A stretch of 64,000 nucleotides of DNA, taken from positions 434,001 through 498,000 of the forward strand of contig WHVD01000059.1 in the NCBI GenBank assembly GCA_015178975.1, read 5' to 3'. The notes below the pieces were generated by a model. The model saw only the letters and a list, made by a program, of their open reading frames with translations, did no database searches and was not told the DNA's origin. Every line of letters starts with the position of its first letter. The first letter of the stretch is position 1. The stretch comes from Hysterangium stoloniferum (lineage: Eukaryota > Basidiomycota > Agaricomycetes > Hysterangiales > Hysterangiaceae). Below, piece by piece: positions 43,799 to 55,870 of this stretch. Position numbers and translations under genes: made by a program.

Positions 43799-45791
43799 AT
43801 TGTGCCCCCAAGAAAGAAACCATCTCAACAACCAGAGCCTGCTACACTCCAGTCACCACTCATTTTGTATACTAGCCAGACATCCAGACACAACCCAGAC
43901 ACCATGGATGAATCCCACTTCAAAGAAATACTGGAGAATCCAGATGCCTCTGAACATGAGGAAGAGTCCACAGCCCCCAACAAGGGCAAAGGTGTCAGAA
44001 CAACCACATGTTGAGGACCCCACTTCTGAAGTTTTAGCAGCAGGTTCTAACCCCAACAAACTGTCCACCTTTCTCATGCAATGTCACTTCAATTTCTGTG
44101 ATTGTCCCACTGCATTCTCCACAGACTCCTGAAAAGTCAATTACACACTCTCTTGCCTCTCAGGACCCATTTTGAAATGGTTTGAACTGGCTTTTAGCAG
44201 AATTACCAAGGAAGAGCCAATTTGGCTTGATGATTGGAATGCATTTGTTGAAGAATTGGAAATGAATTTTGGCCTGTATGGCCTGATTGGAGAAGCCAAG
44301 AATAGCCTCACCAACCTTTGCATGAAGGACAACCAGTGCATCACAGACTATATTGTCCAATTCTGTTAGGATACACACACAGGCCGGGTTTCCGGAGAAA
44401 CCCGCGGGATATCCGGTAGGACTTGGATTCAGCTTATAGGCTGCACCCTCGCTAGATCGTGTTGTCCAATTTCAAATGGACAGACGGGGATCCTGGGGAG
44501 TCCGGGCGGGGTTCGTGGGTCGTAGGTCGTAAGTTGGAGGTTGTGGTTCATGAGTCGGAGGTTGTGGGTTGTGAGTTGAGATAGTTGAGAGAGATAGATG
44601 CGCCGGAGCCCGTGGGCTCCGACTAGTGCGAGCGATGTGAATCAAGTAAGGTTTTTAGAGTGGAAAATGTTATTAGATTACTGGGGGGAATCTAAGCTAA
44701 TTTTCTGACTGGATTGTATGTACAACATCTGCCAGTTTATATAGACCATGGAGTGAATGACATACCAAATCCAGTAATAATGAAACGAAACTAACAAAAC
44801 ATAAAACAGGAATAGTAAACACCAAATTGGTGTTAGGAACGGAACGGAACAGAGCGGAGTCCGAATTGTGACAAAGCATAACCCATAATGGGAAACGGAC
44901 CTAAATCGTGACAGGTCATTTGACTAAAACAGGAATGGGGCTCGATTAGAGCGGTGACGGGATTCTGAGCGGGGTCCGGTGACTGATGCGTGGAACGAAG
45001 ACGGACATAGACAGAGACGGAGTCCGGGGGAAGTCCGGTGACTGATATGTGTCTTAATGAGGTCGAACGTAACTAGTCTTGACGTAATGGAGTCCGGGCG
45101 GGAAATCCTATAAACAGACGATTGGTGCTTGTAGCGTGTGGGGGCGTACGGGTTAGTGCCCGGAGTCCAGCGGGATTGTCCAGTCGTAACAAATTCAATA
45201 ATCTTGCAGCACATTGTCAATGGGGCAATTCCACACTCCACCATCAGTTCTACTTGGGTTTGCCTTCCCATCTCAAAGATGAAGTCTTGAAAGGTGAGGA
45301 CAGAAAACCCAACACACTTTCCTGAATGTGCCTCAAAGCTCAAAATGCAGATGCATGTTATTGGGAATGTCGAGCGGAAGTTGCCCATGAGACACCTGTG
45401 GACAAATCCAGCAAGTCCATAGTGAACAAAACCAACAACAACAATCTGGCTACCAACAATTCAAACTCCATGCAATCTGACCAGAAGAATCACAGGAAAT
45501 CTTCCAACAACAACAACAACTCTGGCAATACCAACAAATGTCAGCAATCCAGCAAATCCACTGGAAAGCCCAACCTTACAGGCAAACTTGGACCTGATGG
45601 CAAATTGAACCCCACAAGAAAGACAGCACCATATGGACAATAACCTCTGTCTTTTGTGCAGAAAATCTGGTCATTATGTCCCAGAATGCCTGATAGCAAC
45701 AGCTAACTCTGCCAAGGGTTGTACACCAATACTTCCTCCATGGAGTCTCCATCAAAGGAAAAACCAGCTTCTGATCCAAAAAAAGAGTAAG
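43799..45791 (+). pseudogene. E5 gag, interrupted by LTR-2
   Basis: Gag remnant. The expected ATG reads GTG (PPRKKPSQQPEPATLQS follows). Frame changes occur near 44000 and 45610, and stops at several CpG-derived sites. The core reads KWFELAFS, WNAFVEELEMNFG and DYIVQF, is cut at 44363 by the LTR-2, and resumes at 45192 with NLAAHCQWG. An Asn/Ser tract and a CCHC knuckle C-L-L-C-RKSG-H-YVPE-C follow. It ends at TAA 45789-45791 after seven A. Confidence 0.85.
44364..45191 (-). repeat. Solo LTR-2 in E5 gag, TSD AATTC
   Basis: Plus strand TGTTAGGATACAC..CAGTCGTAACA, 828 bp. AATTC at 44359-44363 and 45192-45196. It is CpG-rich inside a CpG-poor element, so it arrived much later. Confidence 0.95.
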
Positions 45792-47934
45792 CAACCCTCT
45801 GGACTCCATGCAGGTTGAGGATTGCATTAACTCTCTGCACATTCTTGAGTTCACCTGTCTTAATGCATCTGCTCTTTGAACTTTGACTCATTATTTGTAA
45901 AACTTCTGATATGATCATGAACTCCTTTTTTTGTGTGCTTCTATATTCTGGCTTGACCCATTGTTTTGTAGATATTGAATTCACTTGAAAAAACATGTTG
46001 TCAACCTATTCAATAAACCCAGTTGGCTCTGACTCTTCAATGGTACATTGCACTCTTGGCATAGACACCTCCCAGTCACTTCTCTCATGCTCAAGATTTT
46101 CTGTAAGAGATCAGGGATTGGGTTCTGAATTCATGGTGGGAACAGGGGTGGTTGTCTGGCTCTGAGGGTACTGTACAAGTAATTCAGTTATCACCCAAGC
46201 TTGCAACCTATCTATCCAGTTCCTGTGTGGAACATCTCAGGTCACTTTTTATGTGATGCAGTTGGACTCAAGTTGCTCAGTTGTCCTAGGATATAACTGG
46301 CTAACCTGACACAATCTGTTGATTGACTGGGTATCAGGCAGTATTCCTTTCTGGACACTTGCAGCACCCAATATAACTGTATCATCCCCAGCCATTTCAG
46401 CACCTGTGGCCTCTATGGTATCTTTGGCTTCACTGGAACCCATGGTATTTCCCTCATTAATGCAGCAGCTTTTATTAGGGCTACAAAATTGGACAGATCC
46501 CAGACATTCACAATCAATTTAAAAATTGATGAAGCAATTGGATGTTTTGTGACTCCAGATTCTGAGCACATCACTGACCTAGAAGGTGTCCCAGAAAAAT
46601 ACCATGACTTCACAGATGTTTTTAGTAAGTGAAAAGCTGACCAGCTTCCACCCCAAAGACAGTACAACTTAAAAATCAACCTTGAAGATGGGGACCCCTT
46701 GGACATATGTATTTACCTGCTGTCCTCCATGGAACTCTCCACCATATGGGATTTCCTGGACAAACACTTGTCCATAGGTTTCATCCAGCCATCAAAGTCT
46801 CCTTTCGGAGCCCATACTTTTGTCAGAAAAAGGATGGATCCCTTAGACTATGCATTGATTTACACAGACTCAATGTTGTCACATGGAAAGATAAGTATCT
46901 GCTCCCACTTATTTCTGATCTACTCGATGCTCCATGGAATGCCTGGATCTATACCAAGATAGACCTCAAGCATGCCTACCACTTGGTCTGGATTGCCAAG
47001 GGAGATGAGTGGAAAGCTACTTTCCAGACATGTTACAGAGCTTTTGAATGGTTGGTAATGCCCTTTGGGCTAACCAATGCTCCATCTGTTTTTCAATGTT
47101 TTATTAATGATATTTTCTCTGACATGCTTGATGTATGCATCATTGTTTATTTGGATGATATTCTTATCTACTCCAAGGATCCTGCAGCACATAATAAACA
47201 GGTCTGTGAGGTCCTCTGGAGACTCCAACAACATGCTCTATTCACAAATGGTACAAAATGTACTTTTGGCATGGACTCTGTGGAATATTTGGGTTTCATT
47301 ATGGGACCCAATGGACTCTGGATGGATGAGGCCAAAGTACAAGTCATCAAAGATTGGCCCAAACCCTGAAACATTAAAGATATCCAATCTTTCCTCAGCT
47401 TTGCCAATTTTTACTGGTGGTTTATCTATGAATATTCTGAGATCATGGTCCCCCTTACTCACCTCACTCATAATGATGCTCTGTGGAATTTCAATGGTAA
47501 GTGTCATGCTGCTTCAATATTTTAAAAGATTATTTTTCTTCAGCTCCCATTCTTTCACACTGGAAGCCAGGCCTCCCACTGATTGTTGAAATGGATGCCT
47601 TGGACTATGCATTGGGAGCCATTTTGTCAATCCAGGACTCTGATGGAGAAATTCACCCTGTCACTTTTCTCTCCTGGACTTTTACCTGGACCCGAGCTCA
47701 ATTACAATGTCCATGACAAGGAACTTCTTGGAATTTTTGAAGCAAGCCTTCAAAGTGTGGAGACACTATTTGGAGGGTCTGGAGATTCTGGTTGACATTG
47801 TAACAGATCACAAAAACCTGGAATATTTTTCAACCATGAAGCTTTTAACCTACTGGCAAGCCTGGTGGTCTGAATATCTATCTGCCTTTGATATGATCAT
47901 CCACTTTTGACCCACCCAGCTGCCTTGGCAGAAA
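45780..47934 (+). pseudogene. E5 pol: protease, RT, RNase H
   Basis: Pol in the -1 frame after the gag A-run. The protease motif is damaged: where relatives have D-S-G-S-T this copy reads Y-S-G-L-T (about 45943), so the catalytic Asp is gone. About 170 bp near 46010-46180 do not align with the other copies. RT is open from about 46707 to 47369 with VYLDDIL near 47148. RNase H follows (VEMDALDYALGAI, DHKNLEYFSTMK) with frame shifts. The copy then jumps at about 47935 into the middle of integrase. Confidence 0.85.
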
Positions 47935-48829
47935 ACCTGACATTTGGATCAGAGTTTGTATCTCACTTCTTTAGATCCTTCAGAAAATCCTTGGGCATGA
48001 AGTTACACTTCACATCCAGGTATTACCCAGAAGGTGATGGACAAACTGAGTGTGTCAATAAGACACTGGAACAATATCTCCACATATATTATAACTATCA
48101 ACAGGACAACTAGAAATCCCTGTTACCCCTTGCAGAATTTGCATACAACAATGCACCCTCAGCCACTACTGGCATATCCCTTTTCTTTGCAAATAAGGGT
48201 TATAATCCCAATATCATGGTACATCTGGAACAGAATTTGGCCTCCACCTGTGCTCAAGAGTTTGTCATGGACCTCAATTAATTCCACCAAGAACTCTGGA
48301 AAGCAATAACATTCACCCAAGAACAATATCAATGTTCAGCAGACAAAACCCAGATTCCACCACCTAACTTTAAGATTGGTGATGGTGTGTTTGTTAAAGC
48401 TCAATTCTTCCAGACTACCATCCCTCTAAAAAACTTGCTGAAAAGTATTTAGGGCCATTTGAAATTATAGGATAAGCTGGCTCTGTATCATGGACCCTGT
48501 GGCTTCCAGATAGCATGCATGCAGTACACCCAGTATTTCATGTCTCTATGTTAGAACTGTGTACTGCTAACACTATTCTGAACCACATGCAACCTCTGCC
48601 CCCTCTGGTCATTATAGATGGAGAACCTGAGTTTGAAATCTCACAAATTTTAGACTCAAAAATAGATAATCATCAATGCACTTGTAAGCTGCGCTACTTG
48701 GTCAAGTGGGTGGGTTATGAGGGCACAGATGAAGAAACTTCATGGATTTTGGCCACAGAACTTGCAAATGCCATGGAGATTGTTACTGATTTTCATACAG
48801 CTTACCCAGTCAAACCAGGACCATTATAA
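47935..48829 (+). pseudogene. E5 integrase end and chromodomain
   Basis: Starts at GSEFVSHFFRSFRK, so the zinc domain and first half of the core are deleted. YYPEGDGQTE follows, then stops, then the chromodomain at 48600-48829 (EPEFEISQILDSKI, LRYLVKWVGYEGTDEETSW), the best-preserved part. Confidence 0.85.
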
Positions 48830-48999
48830 TCTCTCTGACTGCACTATCCACAGACCCTGTACATATCTTGGACTCATCTCATTTTTCCTTGTCACCCCCT
48901 ATGTCTCTCTTGTTTTTACAGATTTTGACTTGTTTTGATTTCAACTCAAAGTGGATATTCCACAGGGTTTTCTCATCCTTCACACATGAAAAAAAAAAA

Positions 49000-50138
49000 A
49001 AGAAAGAGAAAACAATTAATATTACAGCTGTCCAGCCTCCACAAACTCCTTATGCAAGTCTTGGACCTCCTCAGCCCTCACAGATATGTCCATCTCCTGC
49101 AACCCTTGGAATCCCTGGCCTCAGAATCCTCATAATCCATGTAGTCTTTCAGGAACTCCTGGAATAACCCACAGAAGTCCTGAATACAACCTACCAAAGC
49201 CCTCCACACATTGTTCCCATCATGTAATAGACCATTTTGAGCCTCAATGCCCACTACAATCCATCCTAAAGCCTCCTCCATTGCCCCCTGCCTTTCTGCA
49301 TGACCACCCATTTCCTGGGAACCAGAACCTGAGGCATCTTGCACCAATGAGCACCAATGAGCACTTGGCTTTCAAGTGCATGCATGGCCATCAGCCTGGG
49401 CCCCAACTGGCTTTCCAGAAACAATCCACATTCTGGTCATGACAACCAGAGCACCACAGATCATTTTTGGTCTCCAGCCAGGCTGGAGCATTTTTCTGGG
49501 CCTTCTGTCATTTATAAGTCAGTTGTATATCTGTTGACGACTGTACACTTACTGTACCTTCTGAGGACTACCCTATTCCCCTTTGGACTCTGTCTCAACA
49601 TCCACTACCAGTATTATTAGTAAGGACTTGGACCAAAAGAATCTTTGACTCACCTTTCCCACAGACACCATGGATGCCTTGGTGCACTCTGCAGCCACCC
49701 AGGCTGCCTTCTTCTCTGCCTCTGCTTTCTTAGCAGCCACCTCTTCCTCTTCCCTTTTCCTCTGCTCCTCTGCCTCTTTCTGATCTATGGCCAATGCCAC
49801 CTGCACTAAAGGCACCCCAAGGTTTTTGGAGTTGGAGAACCTTCCAAAAAGCCTACTATTTGGCCAAATTTTCTAAGAATTCTTAGAAAATTTGGCCAAA
49901 AATTAGGATTTTTAGAAGGTTTTCAAACTCCAAAAACCTTGGGGTGCCTCCAGTGCTGGTACTCCCTCTCCAATGCCTCCTCCTTCTCCCTGGCCTTCCT
50001 CTCCTATTCTTCCCATTGTTGCCACTGTTTTTCATGTTGTGCAAGTATCTGCACAGCTATGAGTGGAGCCTGGTACATGGACCCCATAGGAGCCCCAGCA
50101 TTGGTGGTAGTTTTCCACAGTGTGGGTTTTGGTCCCAT
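49000..50138 (-). pseudogene. E5 antisense gene: coiled coil plus Zn2Cys6-like domain (decayed)
   Basis: Third copy of the gene opposite to pol. ATG at 50138 (MGPKPTLWKTTTNAGAP); TATATAAT at 50191-50198 about 53 bp upstream, with a CT-rich stretch between. Exon 1 encodes a Glu/Lys-rich coiled coil (KEAEEQRKREEEEVAAKKAEAEKK) and ends GGGAAAG before GTGAGT near 49652. It is split by a 138-bp palindrome. The cysteine region (about 49365-49465) reads C-S-G-C, C-F, stop, C-M, C: CX2CX6CX9 then TGA in place of Cys, X2CX6C. The C-terminal part (49078-49347) is helical. The domain order matches the copies at 6150-7713 and 8619-9745. Confidence 0.6.
49811..49948. mobile_element. 138-bp near-perfect palindrome (mini foldback)
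   Basis: GGCACCCCAAGGTTTTTGG at the left and its complement at the right, with centre aagaattctt. It sits inside the E5 antisense coiled-coil exon. A diverged relative (gagttggaaaaccttcc) is at about 60595-60715. Confidence 0.85.
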
Positions 50139-50190
50139 TTCCTGGATGTTGATGGGGTATGAAAGAAGAAGAAATTTTATTATTTTCAAT

Positions 50191-50198
50191 ATTATATA
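50191..50198 (-). promoter_or_regulatory. TATA box of the E5 antisense gene
   Basis: TATATAAT on the minus strand, 53 bp before the ATG at 50138. The spacing equals that in E2 and E3. Confidence 0.5.
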
Positions 50199-50291
50199 GG
50201 CTCCTTGCATTTGAACTTTGCCTTCCAGATCACCTGACATCTTCACACATACATGTAACAGACAAACTCTAATGGGCCCTAAGGCCTTTAT

Positions 50292-50318
50292 GGGATTTAG
50301 GCCTTAAAGGGAGGGTAC
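50292..50318 (+). other. E5 polypurine tract
   Basis: GGGATTTAGGCC then TTAAAGGGAGGGTAC directly before the 3' LTR. Confidence 0.65.
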
Positions 50319-50853
50319 TGTTAGGACTGGGAACCTGCTGGGAACTAGAATGTGACCTATAAGTATCTGACTCTCTATATCACACAATCTCACCACCAGA
50401 CTCTGCCTGGATAACCTGGACTCCATTCTATACATGCTGACTCTCTGTATTGTATGAACTACACACCAAACCCCACATGGATATTCTGGACCCCCTTGTT
50501 CTCAATCCATCTTTGCCCATTTGTCATCTGGTTCAGTTTACCACCACATTTCCCTATCTGTTTGACATCTGGTTTATTGTGTTATTGTACTCTGGATATA
50601 TCTTTTTGTATGTCTAAGTTAGTAGTAACAATAATCTACTAGTCTATATAGTCCAGTAGTTATCTGTACATACAATCTGATCAGAAAATCAACTTAGTTT
50701 CTACTTGTCTTTTGCTCCCTGCATATTCTTGGAACCAATGGGTTTCCCATCTGCTCCTGTTTGAAATTGGACAATGTGATCTGCGAAGGTGCAGCACATA
50801 AGCTGAAGCTGCAGGTTTCCCCAGAGACCCACCCATGAGCCCTATGCTTAACA
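50319..50853 (+). repeat. 3' LTR of E5 (LTR-5)
   Basis: TGTTAGGACTGG..GCTTAACA, 535 bp. One copy of the 20-bp unit, an intact stem-loop motif (50790-50810) and the primer-complementary site at 50675-50689. Confidence 0.93.
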
Positions 50854-50858
50854 CCAAC

Positions 50859-51510
50859 CTGGACACTGCTGAAAATGCAATTCAAGTCACAATTGTTTTG
50901 GAGCTGGAATAGGTGTTATTCAAGGGATGAATGTTAGCTCTATGACCTTCACTCAAAGTACTCTGTTGTTAAGTGCAGGAAGCCTACCCAAATTTTCTGG
51001 TAAATATTCTGAGGACATTCCAGAAATAGTCTGAAGAGTTTCTGGGAAATAGTCCAGGGAATAGTCTGCCGAGTTCCAGGAAATTGTCTGGGGGTATCAG
51101 AATATTACCAGGGTACAAGAAGGATGTTAATTTCTGGATCTCTGGGCAGAATTTCCAGTGGATATTCCAGACACTTCCAAGAATGTGTCCATGGAGTTCC
51201 AGAGAATTAGTCTGGGAGTATAATAAAATCTATTTGGAAATGTTTCCAAACTAAGCATACAATAACAAGTCAGATAAATGAGGAACAAGGATGGGGAAAG
51301 ATCAGGGAATAAGAGCAAGAATAATAAACAAACAAATGAACATCTGTTAACCAGTCAGTTACCAAATGTGGAACAAAGGAAAGGAGTCAGAATATCCACA
51401 GATATATGATATTATCCAGAAATGGATCCTAACACTAAATGATTAGGTGAGTGTATTTTCAGGAAAGCCATGGGTTCCAGATAAGTCAGAACATTGGCAT
51501 AGAGAAGTTA
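50859..51510. other. CpG-poor repeat debris
   Basis: 50965-51440 resembles LTR-1 in layout (tgttaagtgcagga..., then oddly repeated ttccagaa/tctgg blocks, ..gaaatggatcctaaca). It may be a strongly diverged LTR. No coding sequence. Confidence 0.35.
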
Positions 51511-51515
51511 CAAGG

Positions 51516-52253
51516 TATTAAGAACTGAAAACTGACTAAAGTCGGTTGGCCAACAGGGACCGATCGGAAGGACTTGGCTTCAGCTTATGTGCTGTGCCCC
51601 CGCAAAATCTGTTGAGTGTCCTTAAATTTCGGATGGGCGAAGACTAATCGTAACGAGTTCCTTTTGGCATAATACCGATTGGGACTGAAGGTTAAGTCGA
51701 GTGTCGGGCCAAGGGGTCAGGGACCGAGGATGAGCGAGCGCATGTGAAGGTGGAAGATGGAATTCTTAGTATGAGACTTCTGGAGGTGTAAGAGAGTATT
51801 CTGAGTCGGTATTCTGATTGCCTAGTAACTACAACTACAGCGGGTTCATATACAAGTAACAGGTGTCTAGAAAATACTAACTGGGAGAAGAGCGGAACAC
51901 GGTATTGACAAATAAACTTGACTAGGAACGGGAGGTTACTATTGGTTTGGAGGCCGTGAAATAACCGAGAGTGGAATTATGAAGAAAGGAAATAGCTTGA
52001 GGTTACAAATATATATAGACATATGTGAAACATAGGATAGAGCGGATCATCATAATAAAAGGGACGTATCAGAGTTTAACCAGATAGTTCGAGTATATTT
52101 TGACATGGGCATAAATGGAGTTTGATCACCGCGAAAGCGTATGTCAGCATCGGGGGCCGATGGTTTCCGATGTGATGACTTGAATCGTGACTTGAATCGT
52201 CGATAGGTGGTGATAACCTCAGGGACCGATAGGGCTGTGACACAGTCATAACA
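51516..52253 (-). repeat. Solo LTR-3, TSD CAAGG
   Basis: Plus strand TATTAAGAACTG..GTCATAACA (first TG mutated to TA). CAAGG at 51511-51515 and 52254-52258. The next LTR begins right after the duplication. Confidence 0.92.
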
Positions 52254-52258
52254 CAAGG

Positions 52259-52744
52259 TGTTAGGACTGGAAAACCCACTGGGACCTGGAACCCATCCTA
52301 TAGGTATTTGACTCTCTATATCACACAAACTAGCCATCAGAATCCACCTGGACATCTTGGAACCCTTTGTTCCCAATCCATCCTTGCCTGTTTAATATCT
52401 GGTTTAGTCTGCCCCTTGTTCTGAATCAGTTTGACATCTGGTTTATTGTCTTATTGTATACCTGTTATGTCTTTTTCTATCTCTGGATATGTAGTACAAT
52501 AATCTACTAGTCTATATAGTCTAGCTACTACCTGTACTTACATTCTAATCAGAAAATCAACTTAGCTTTGACATAGTATCTGCCTCAGTATATTCTCGGA
52601 ACCCATGGGTTTCCTGTTCCATTCCTGTCTGAAGTTGGACAACACAATCTTGCAAGGAAACAGCACATAAGCTGAATCCAGGTCCTTCCCTGGAACTTCT
52701 GTGGGTTTCTCCCAGAGACCCACCTGTGAGCCCTGTGCTTAACA
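52259..52744 (+). repeat. 5' LTR of E6 (LTR-5)
   Basis: TGTTAGGACTGG..GCTTAACA, 486 bp, followed by GT and ATTTTCTGATCAAATC. The LTR carries AATCAGAAAAT near 52546-52556; the 10-nt core ATCAGAAAAT of it is the exact complement of the start of that primer site. Confidence 0.88.
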
Positions 52745-52781
52745 GTATTTTCTGATCAAATCTCACAGATTGTCTTGACCA

Positions 52782-52932
52782 TGCCACCAAGAAAGAAACC
52801 ATCCAAACAACTGGAGCTCCCAACACTCCAGTCACCACTCATTTTGTATACCAGCCAGACATCCAGAAACAACAACCTAGACACCACAGATGAATCCCAC
52901 TTCAAATAAGTACAAGAGAACCCAGATGACTC
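52782..52932 (+). pseudogene. E6 gag N-terminus
   Basis: ATGCCACCAAGAAAGAAACC: MPPRKKPSKQLELPTLQSPLILYTSQTS, clearly related to E1 and E5 gag starts. It has one stop after DESHFK and is cut by an LTR-1 fragment. Confidence 0.8.
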
Positions 52933-53156
52933 TGTTACCACCCATTCCCAGATACTTCAATATCTGATATTATCCAAAACATCTGACATCTGCCCCAAGT
53001 CTCTGATCTGACTTCCTGTCTCAATATCTGATCCCAACTTCCAACTATGGAACATTCATAGTTCCCATACTTCCAGATCTCATCCTTGTTCTGCATTTGG
53101 TAACTTGTTGATTGACAAGTATTCATTCATTTTTCTTATTGTATTCCCATTTCAGA
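52933..53156 (+). repeat. LTR-1 fragment
   Basis: TGTTACCACCCATTCCCAG.. through gtattcccatttcagaat, the first part of LTR-1 with CpG lost; the rest is replaced by Tc1 sequence. Confidence 0.8.
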
Positions 53157-53409
53157 ATGCATCTTAGCTTGAACTTGACACTTGGCTTATGTAATTTGAA
53201 TTCAAATTGGTGGAATAATAAATAAAACAAAATAATCACTCATTGGAACAATTTTTTGATCTCTATTATTTTGACAGAAAAGCTACTATTTCAGTAAAAA
53301 TATAAGTTCAAACCACTTGTGAGAATAATAAACATGTCATGTAACTTTGTTTACATCTGTTTGACATGTTGACAGTTGGTTCAACTACTCCTGAGTCTTT
53401 ACCACCACT

Positions 53410-54630
53410 ATGAAAGCTATTTCTGCTGCTCAGCACTTTACTATTATCTTTATTCTTCAAGAGGGGTATTCCTACACTCAAATCCAGACTAAAACTGGTT
53501 TAGGAAGGGCTACAATCAGCAGGATCAAAGCTGAAGTGCTTGTAGATAAAGAAAACAACCTAGCTGGCCATCCTTCTAAGCTTACTACTTATAATAAACA
53601 GTCAATTGTCCATTAAATTAGCTCTGGAAACCTTGACAATGCTGCTCAGACTACCCAATTCATTAATTCTCTCATCCCCAACTCTGTTGCTTCCCATACT
53701 GTCAGGAATGTACTCAAGAAAAATGGGCTTTACTCTCCAATAAAGAAGAAAGTATCCATGTTGAAGAAGACACATCATCAGAAGTGACTTGAGTTTGCTC
53801 AGTACTATGAAAACTGGACTGTGGAGGACTTCAAAAGGGTGTTGTAGACAGATGAGAACTAAGATTAACTGAATTGGATCTGATGGAAAGGTGTATGTTT
53901 GGAAAGAATGGGGGGAACCAATATCTAACTGAACAATAACACCAACTGTCAAGTATGGAGGAGGAAATAATCTCATGGGTATGGGGCTATATGGGGTGGA
54001 ATGGTATGGGAAGGTTTGTGGAGGTTCAGGGAAAAATGGATGTTGGTCAGTATGTGGAGATTTTGGAGGATGGAGTGGTAGAAAGCTTTGGAATGCTAGA
54101 AATGGAGGGGGGTAAATATTACTTTCAACAGGACAATGATCCAAAACATACATCTGGGAAGGCCAAACAGTGGTTTGAAGACAATGACATTCAAGTACTA
54201 TCCTGGCCTGCCTAGTCCTCTGATCTAAATCCCATTGAACTGTTAGAATATGATAACATGATTAACTGTAATCTCATATCTCATCTTGTGACTGTATAGG
54301 TTCCGGCCGGTTCACACATGTGATAGATATATTTAGTTAGAGTTCACTAGATCCGTAGCACACCATCGTGCACAGACCAGTGCACAGACCATGTATACTA
54401 GTATATAGTTAGTTCAGATGAGGAGTAGATCCCTCATCTGAAAGCCTAGCAATATCACCGGCTTAGCATCTACCCACTCTACTCTTAGTGGCTACGCTCC
54501 AATTGTAGAGAGTCATTGTACCGTGAAACTTAGGCTAGCAGACTTTAACATGAACACCTTTGAGAACACCTCAAGCACCACCTGCAATAATGTAGCTTTT
54601 ATAGTGGTAGGAAAGGCTAAGGAGTGGTTG
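53410..54630 (+). pseudogene. Tc1 transposase remnant split by an LTR
   Basis: Starts MKAISAAQHFTIIFILQEGYSYTQIQTKTGLGRATISRI (helix-turn-helix). After stops and frame shifts it shows YENWTVEDFKRV, QQDNDPKHTSGKAKQW and LNPIE. The LTR at 54241 interrupts directly after NPIE and the frame resumes with HL and EHLKHHL at 54552. Not functional. Confidence 0.85.
54241..54550 (+). repeat. 310-bp solo LTR in Tc1 transposase, TSD TGAAC
   Basis: TGTTAGAATATG..GACTTTAACA flanked by TGAAC at 54236-54240 and 54551-54555. Unlike the five gypsy LTR families it lacks the stem-loop motif; size and ends suggest Ty1/copia. CpG content is much higher than in its host element. Confidence 0.92.
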
Positions 54631-54961
54631 AACCAACTGTCAACATGTCAAACAGATGTAAACAAAGTCACATGACATGTTTATTATCTTCACAAGTGGT
54701 TAGACTTATATTTTTACTGAAATAGTAGCTTTTCTGTCAAAATAATAGAGGGTCAAAAAATTGTTCCAATGAGTGATTATTTTGTTTTATTTATTATTCC
54801 ACCAATTTGGATTCAAATTACATAAGCCAAGTGTCACATACAAGTAAGATGCTATACTATATTGGGTAATTGTTTGGGAATTGTCTGATCTCTGGTATTT
54901 GTATTGTGAATCAATCTTTCCAAAGCAACAAAACATCGGAACAATTTTTTGAGCCACTGTA

Positions 54962-55870
54962 TGACTCAAACCATCAACAATACCATTTGAATTATGGCAC
55001 AAAAATAAGCCAAATGTATCCCATCTCTGTCTGATTGGGTGTAGCACATATGTGAAGATATCTGTTAATGCAGGCAGTGGATTAAGAAAACTGGACCGTG
55101 ATCTGTCAAGTGTATACTTATTGGGTACTTTGGACAGGACTCATATCAAACATTCATCAGAGTGGTGCAACTGCAGTGTATGAGCTCACCATGACTGGAT
55201 TTGTGCCATACACTGAATATCTATAGATCTGAAACTATTGGCACTCAGGGGGGTCATCTGGAGTTGATCCTGGTTGAGTCACCTTCTGCTCTAACATTTC
55301 CAGGAGCCTGCTCTCAGCTAGGACTCCCACATCATTTTGAGGGGCATGAAATGGTCCACTGAGATGTGCCATTAGCCTGTTGGGGGCTACAATGCCCTGG
55401 AACTTCCTGCCATGGCACTTCTTGTAGCCAGTGTAACAAGCTCCTGAAATTCCCCTGGTTGACAAGTGGGATGGATTATGCAATCAATGAAGCCAGATAT
55501 TGTAGATGTAGGTGCTCCAAAGTTATGAATTGCTTCAGTGTATTCTTGAAGATGATCTGGGTTGACAACCCCTTCCATATCCCAGTCTAGTAGGTGATCC
55601 CACTGATTGTTGAGAAATTTCACTGTGGAGTTAATGATATCAGAGATGACACCCTGCAACAAGTTATATTTAGCAGATAATGCCCACTGGTCTTCTGGGC
55701 TATCCAATTGTGCACAAAGAAGTGTTAATGCCTCAATGGCAGTGGCTTTGTTATGGTTGGGAGTGATAAGAGGATCTGGAATGTCAAAGATTTGGCTCAA
55801 TAGTATGAGCTCATCTGCTATGAATCTATGTATATAATATGTTAGCAATGGTCATCAAATCAAAATATAT
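54962..55870 (-). pseudogene. PIF/Harbinger-type transposase remnant
   Basis: Minus-strand fragments match DDE_Tnp_4/HARBI1-like transposases. The open part 55848-55387 (IADELILLSQIFDIPDPLITP... to GFIDCIIHPTCQPGEFQ) corresponds to the family's GFIDGT.RPICRPG with the first catalytic Asp. After a frame change near 55450, YTGYKKCHGRKFQGIVAPNRLMAHLSGPFHAPQNDVGVLAES gives the second Asp. The C-terminal part to 54962 is badly decayed. Upstream, 55918-56146 may encode its N-terminus. The Tc1 element at 53157-54959 abuts it by TA. Confidence 0.75.

Larger units (their letters stand above)
42750..50853 (+). mobile_element. E5, end-to-end chromovirus with TSD CCAAC
   Basis: 5' LTR, primer site, gag, protease, RT, RNase H, partial integrase with chromodomain, antisense gene, polypurine tract and 3' LTR in order. 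CCAAC flanks both ends (42745-42749 and 50854-50858). It is very poor in CpG and full of stops, with an LTR-2 inserted in gag and an internal integrase deletion near 47935, so it is dead. Confidence 0.93.
53157..54959 (+). mobile_element. Decayed Tc1/mariner element, left end truncated
   Basis: Long inverted repeats: 53157-53390 against about 54630-54852. The right arm continues to CAGTGGCTCAAAAAATTGTTCC read inward from 54959, with TA after it. The matching outer 100 bp on the left are missing where the LTR-1 fragment stands. Confidence 0.8.
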
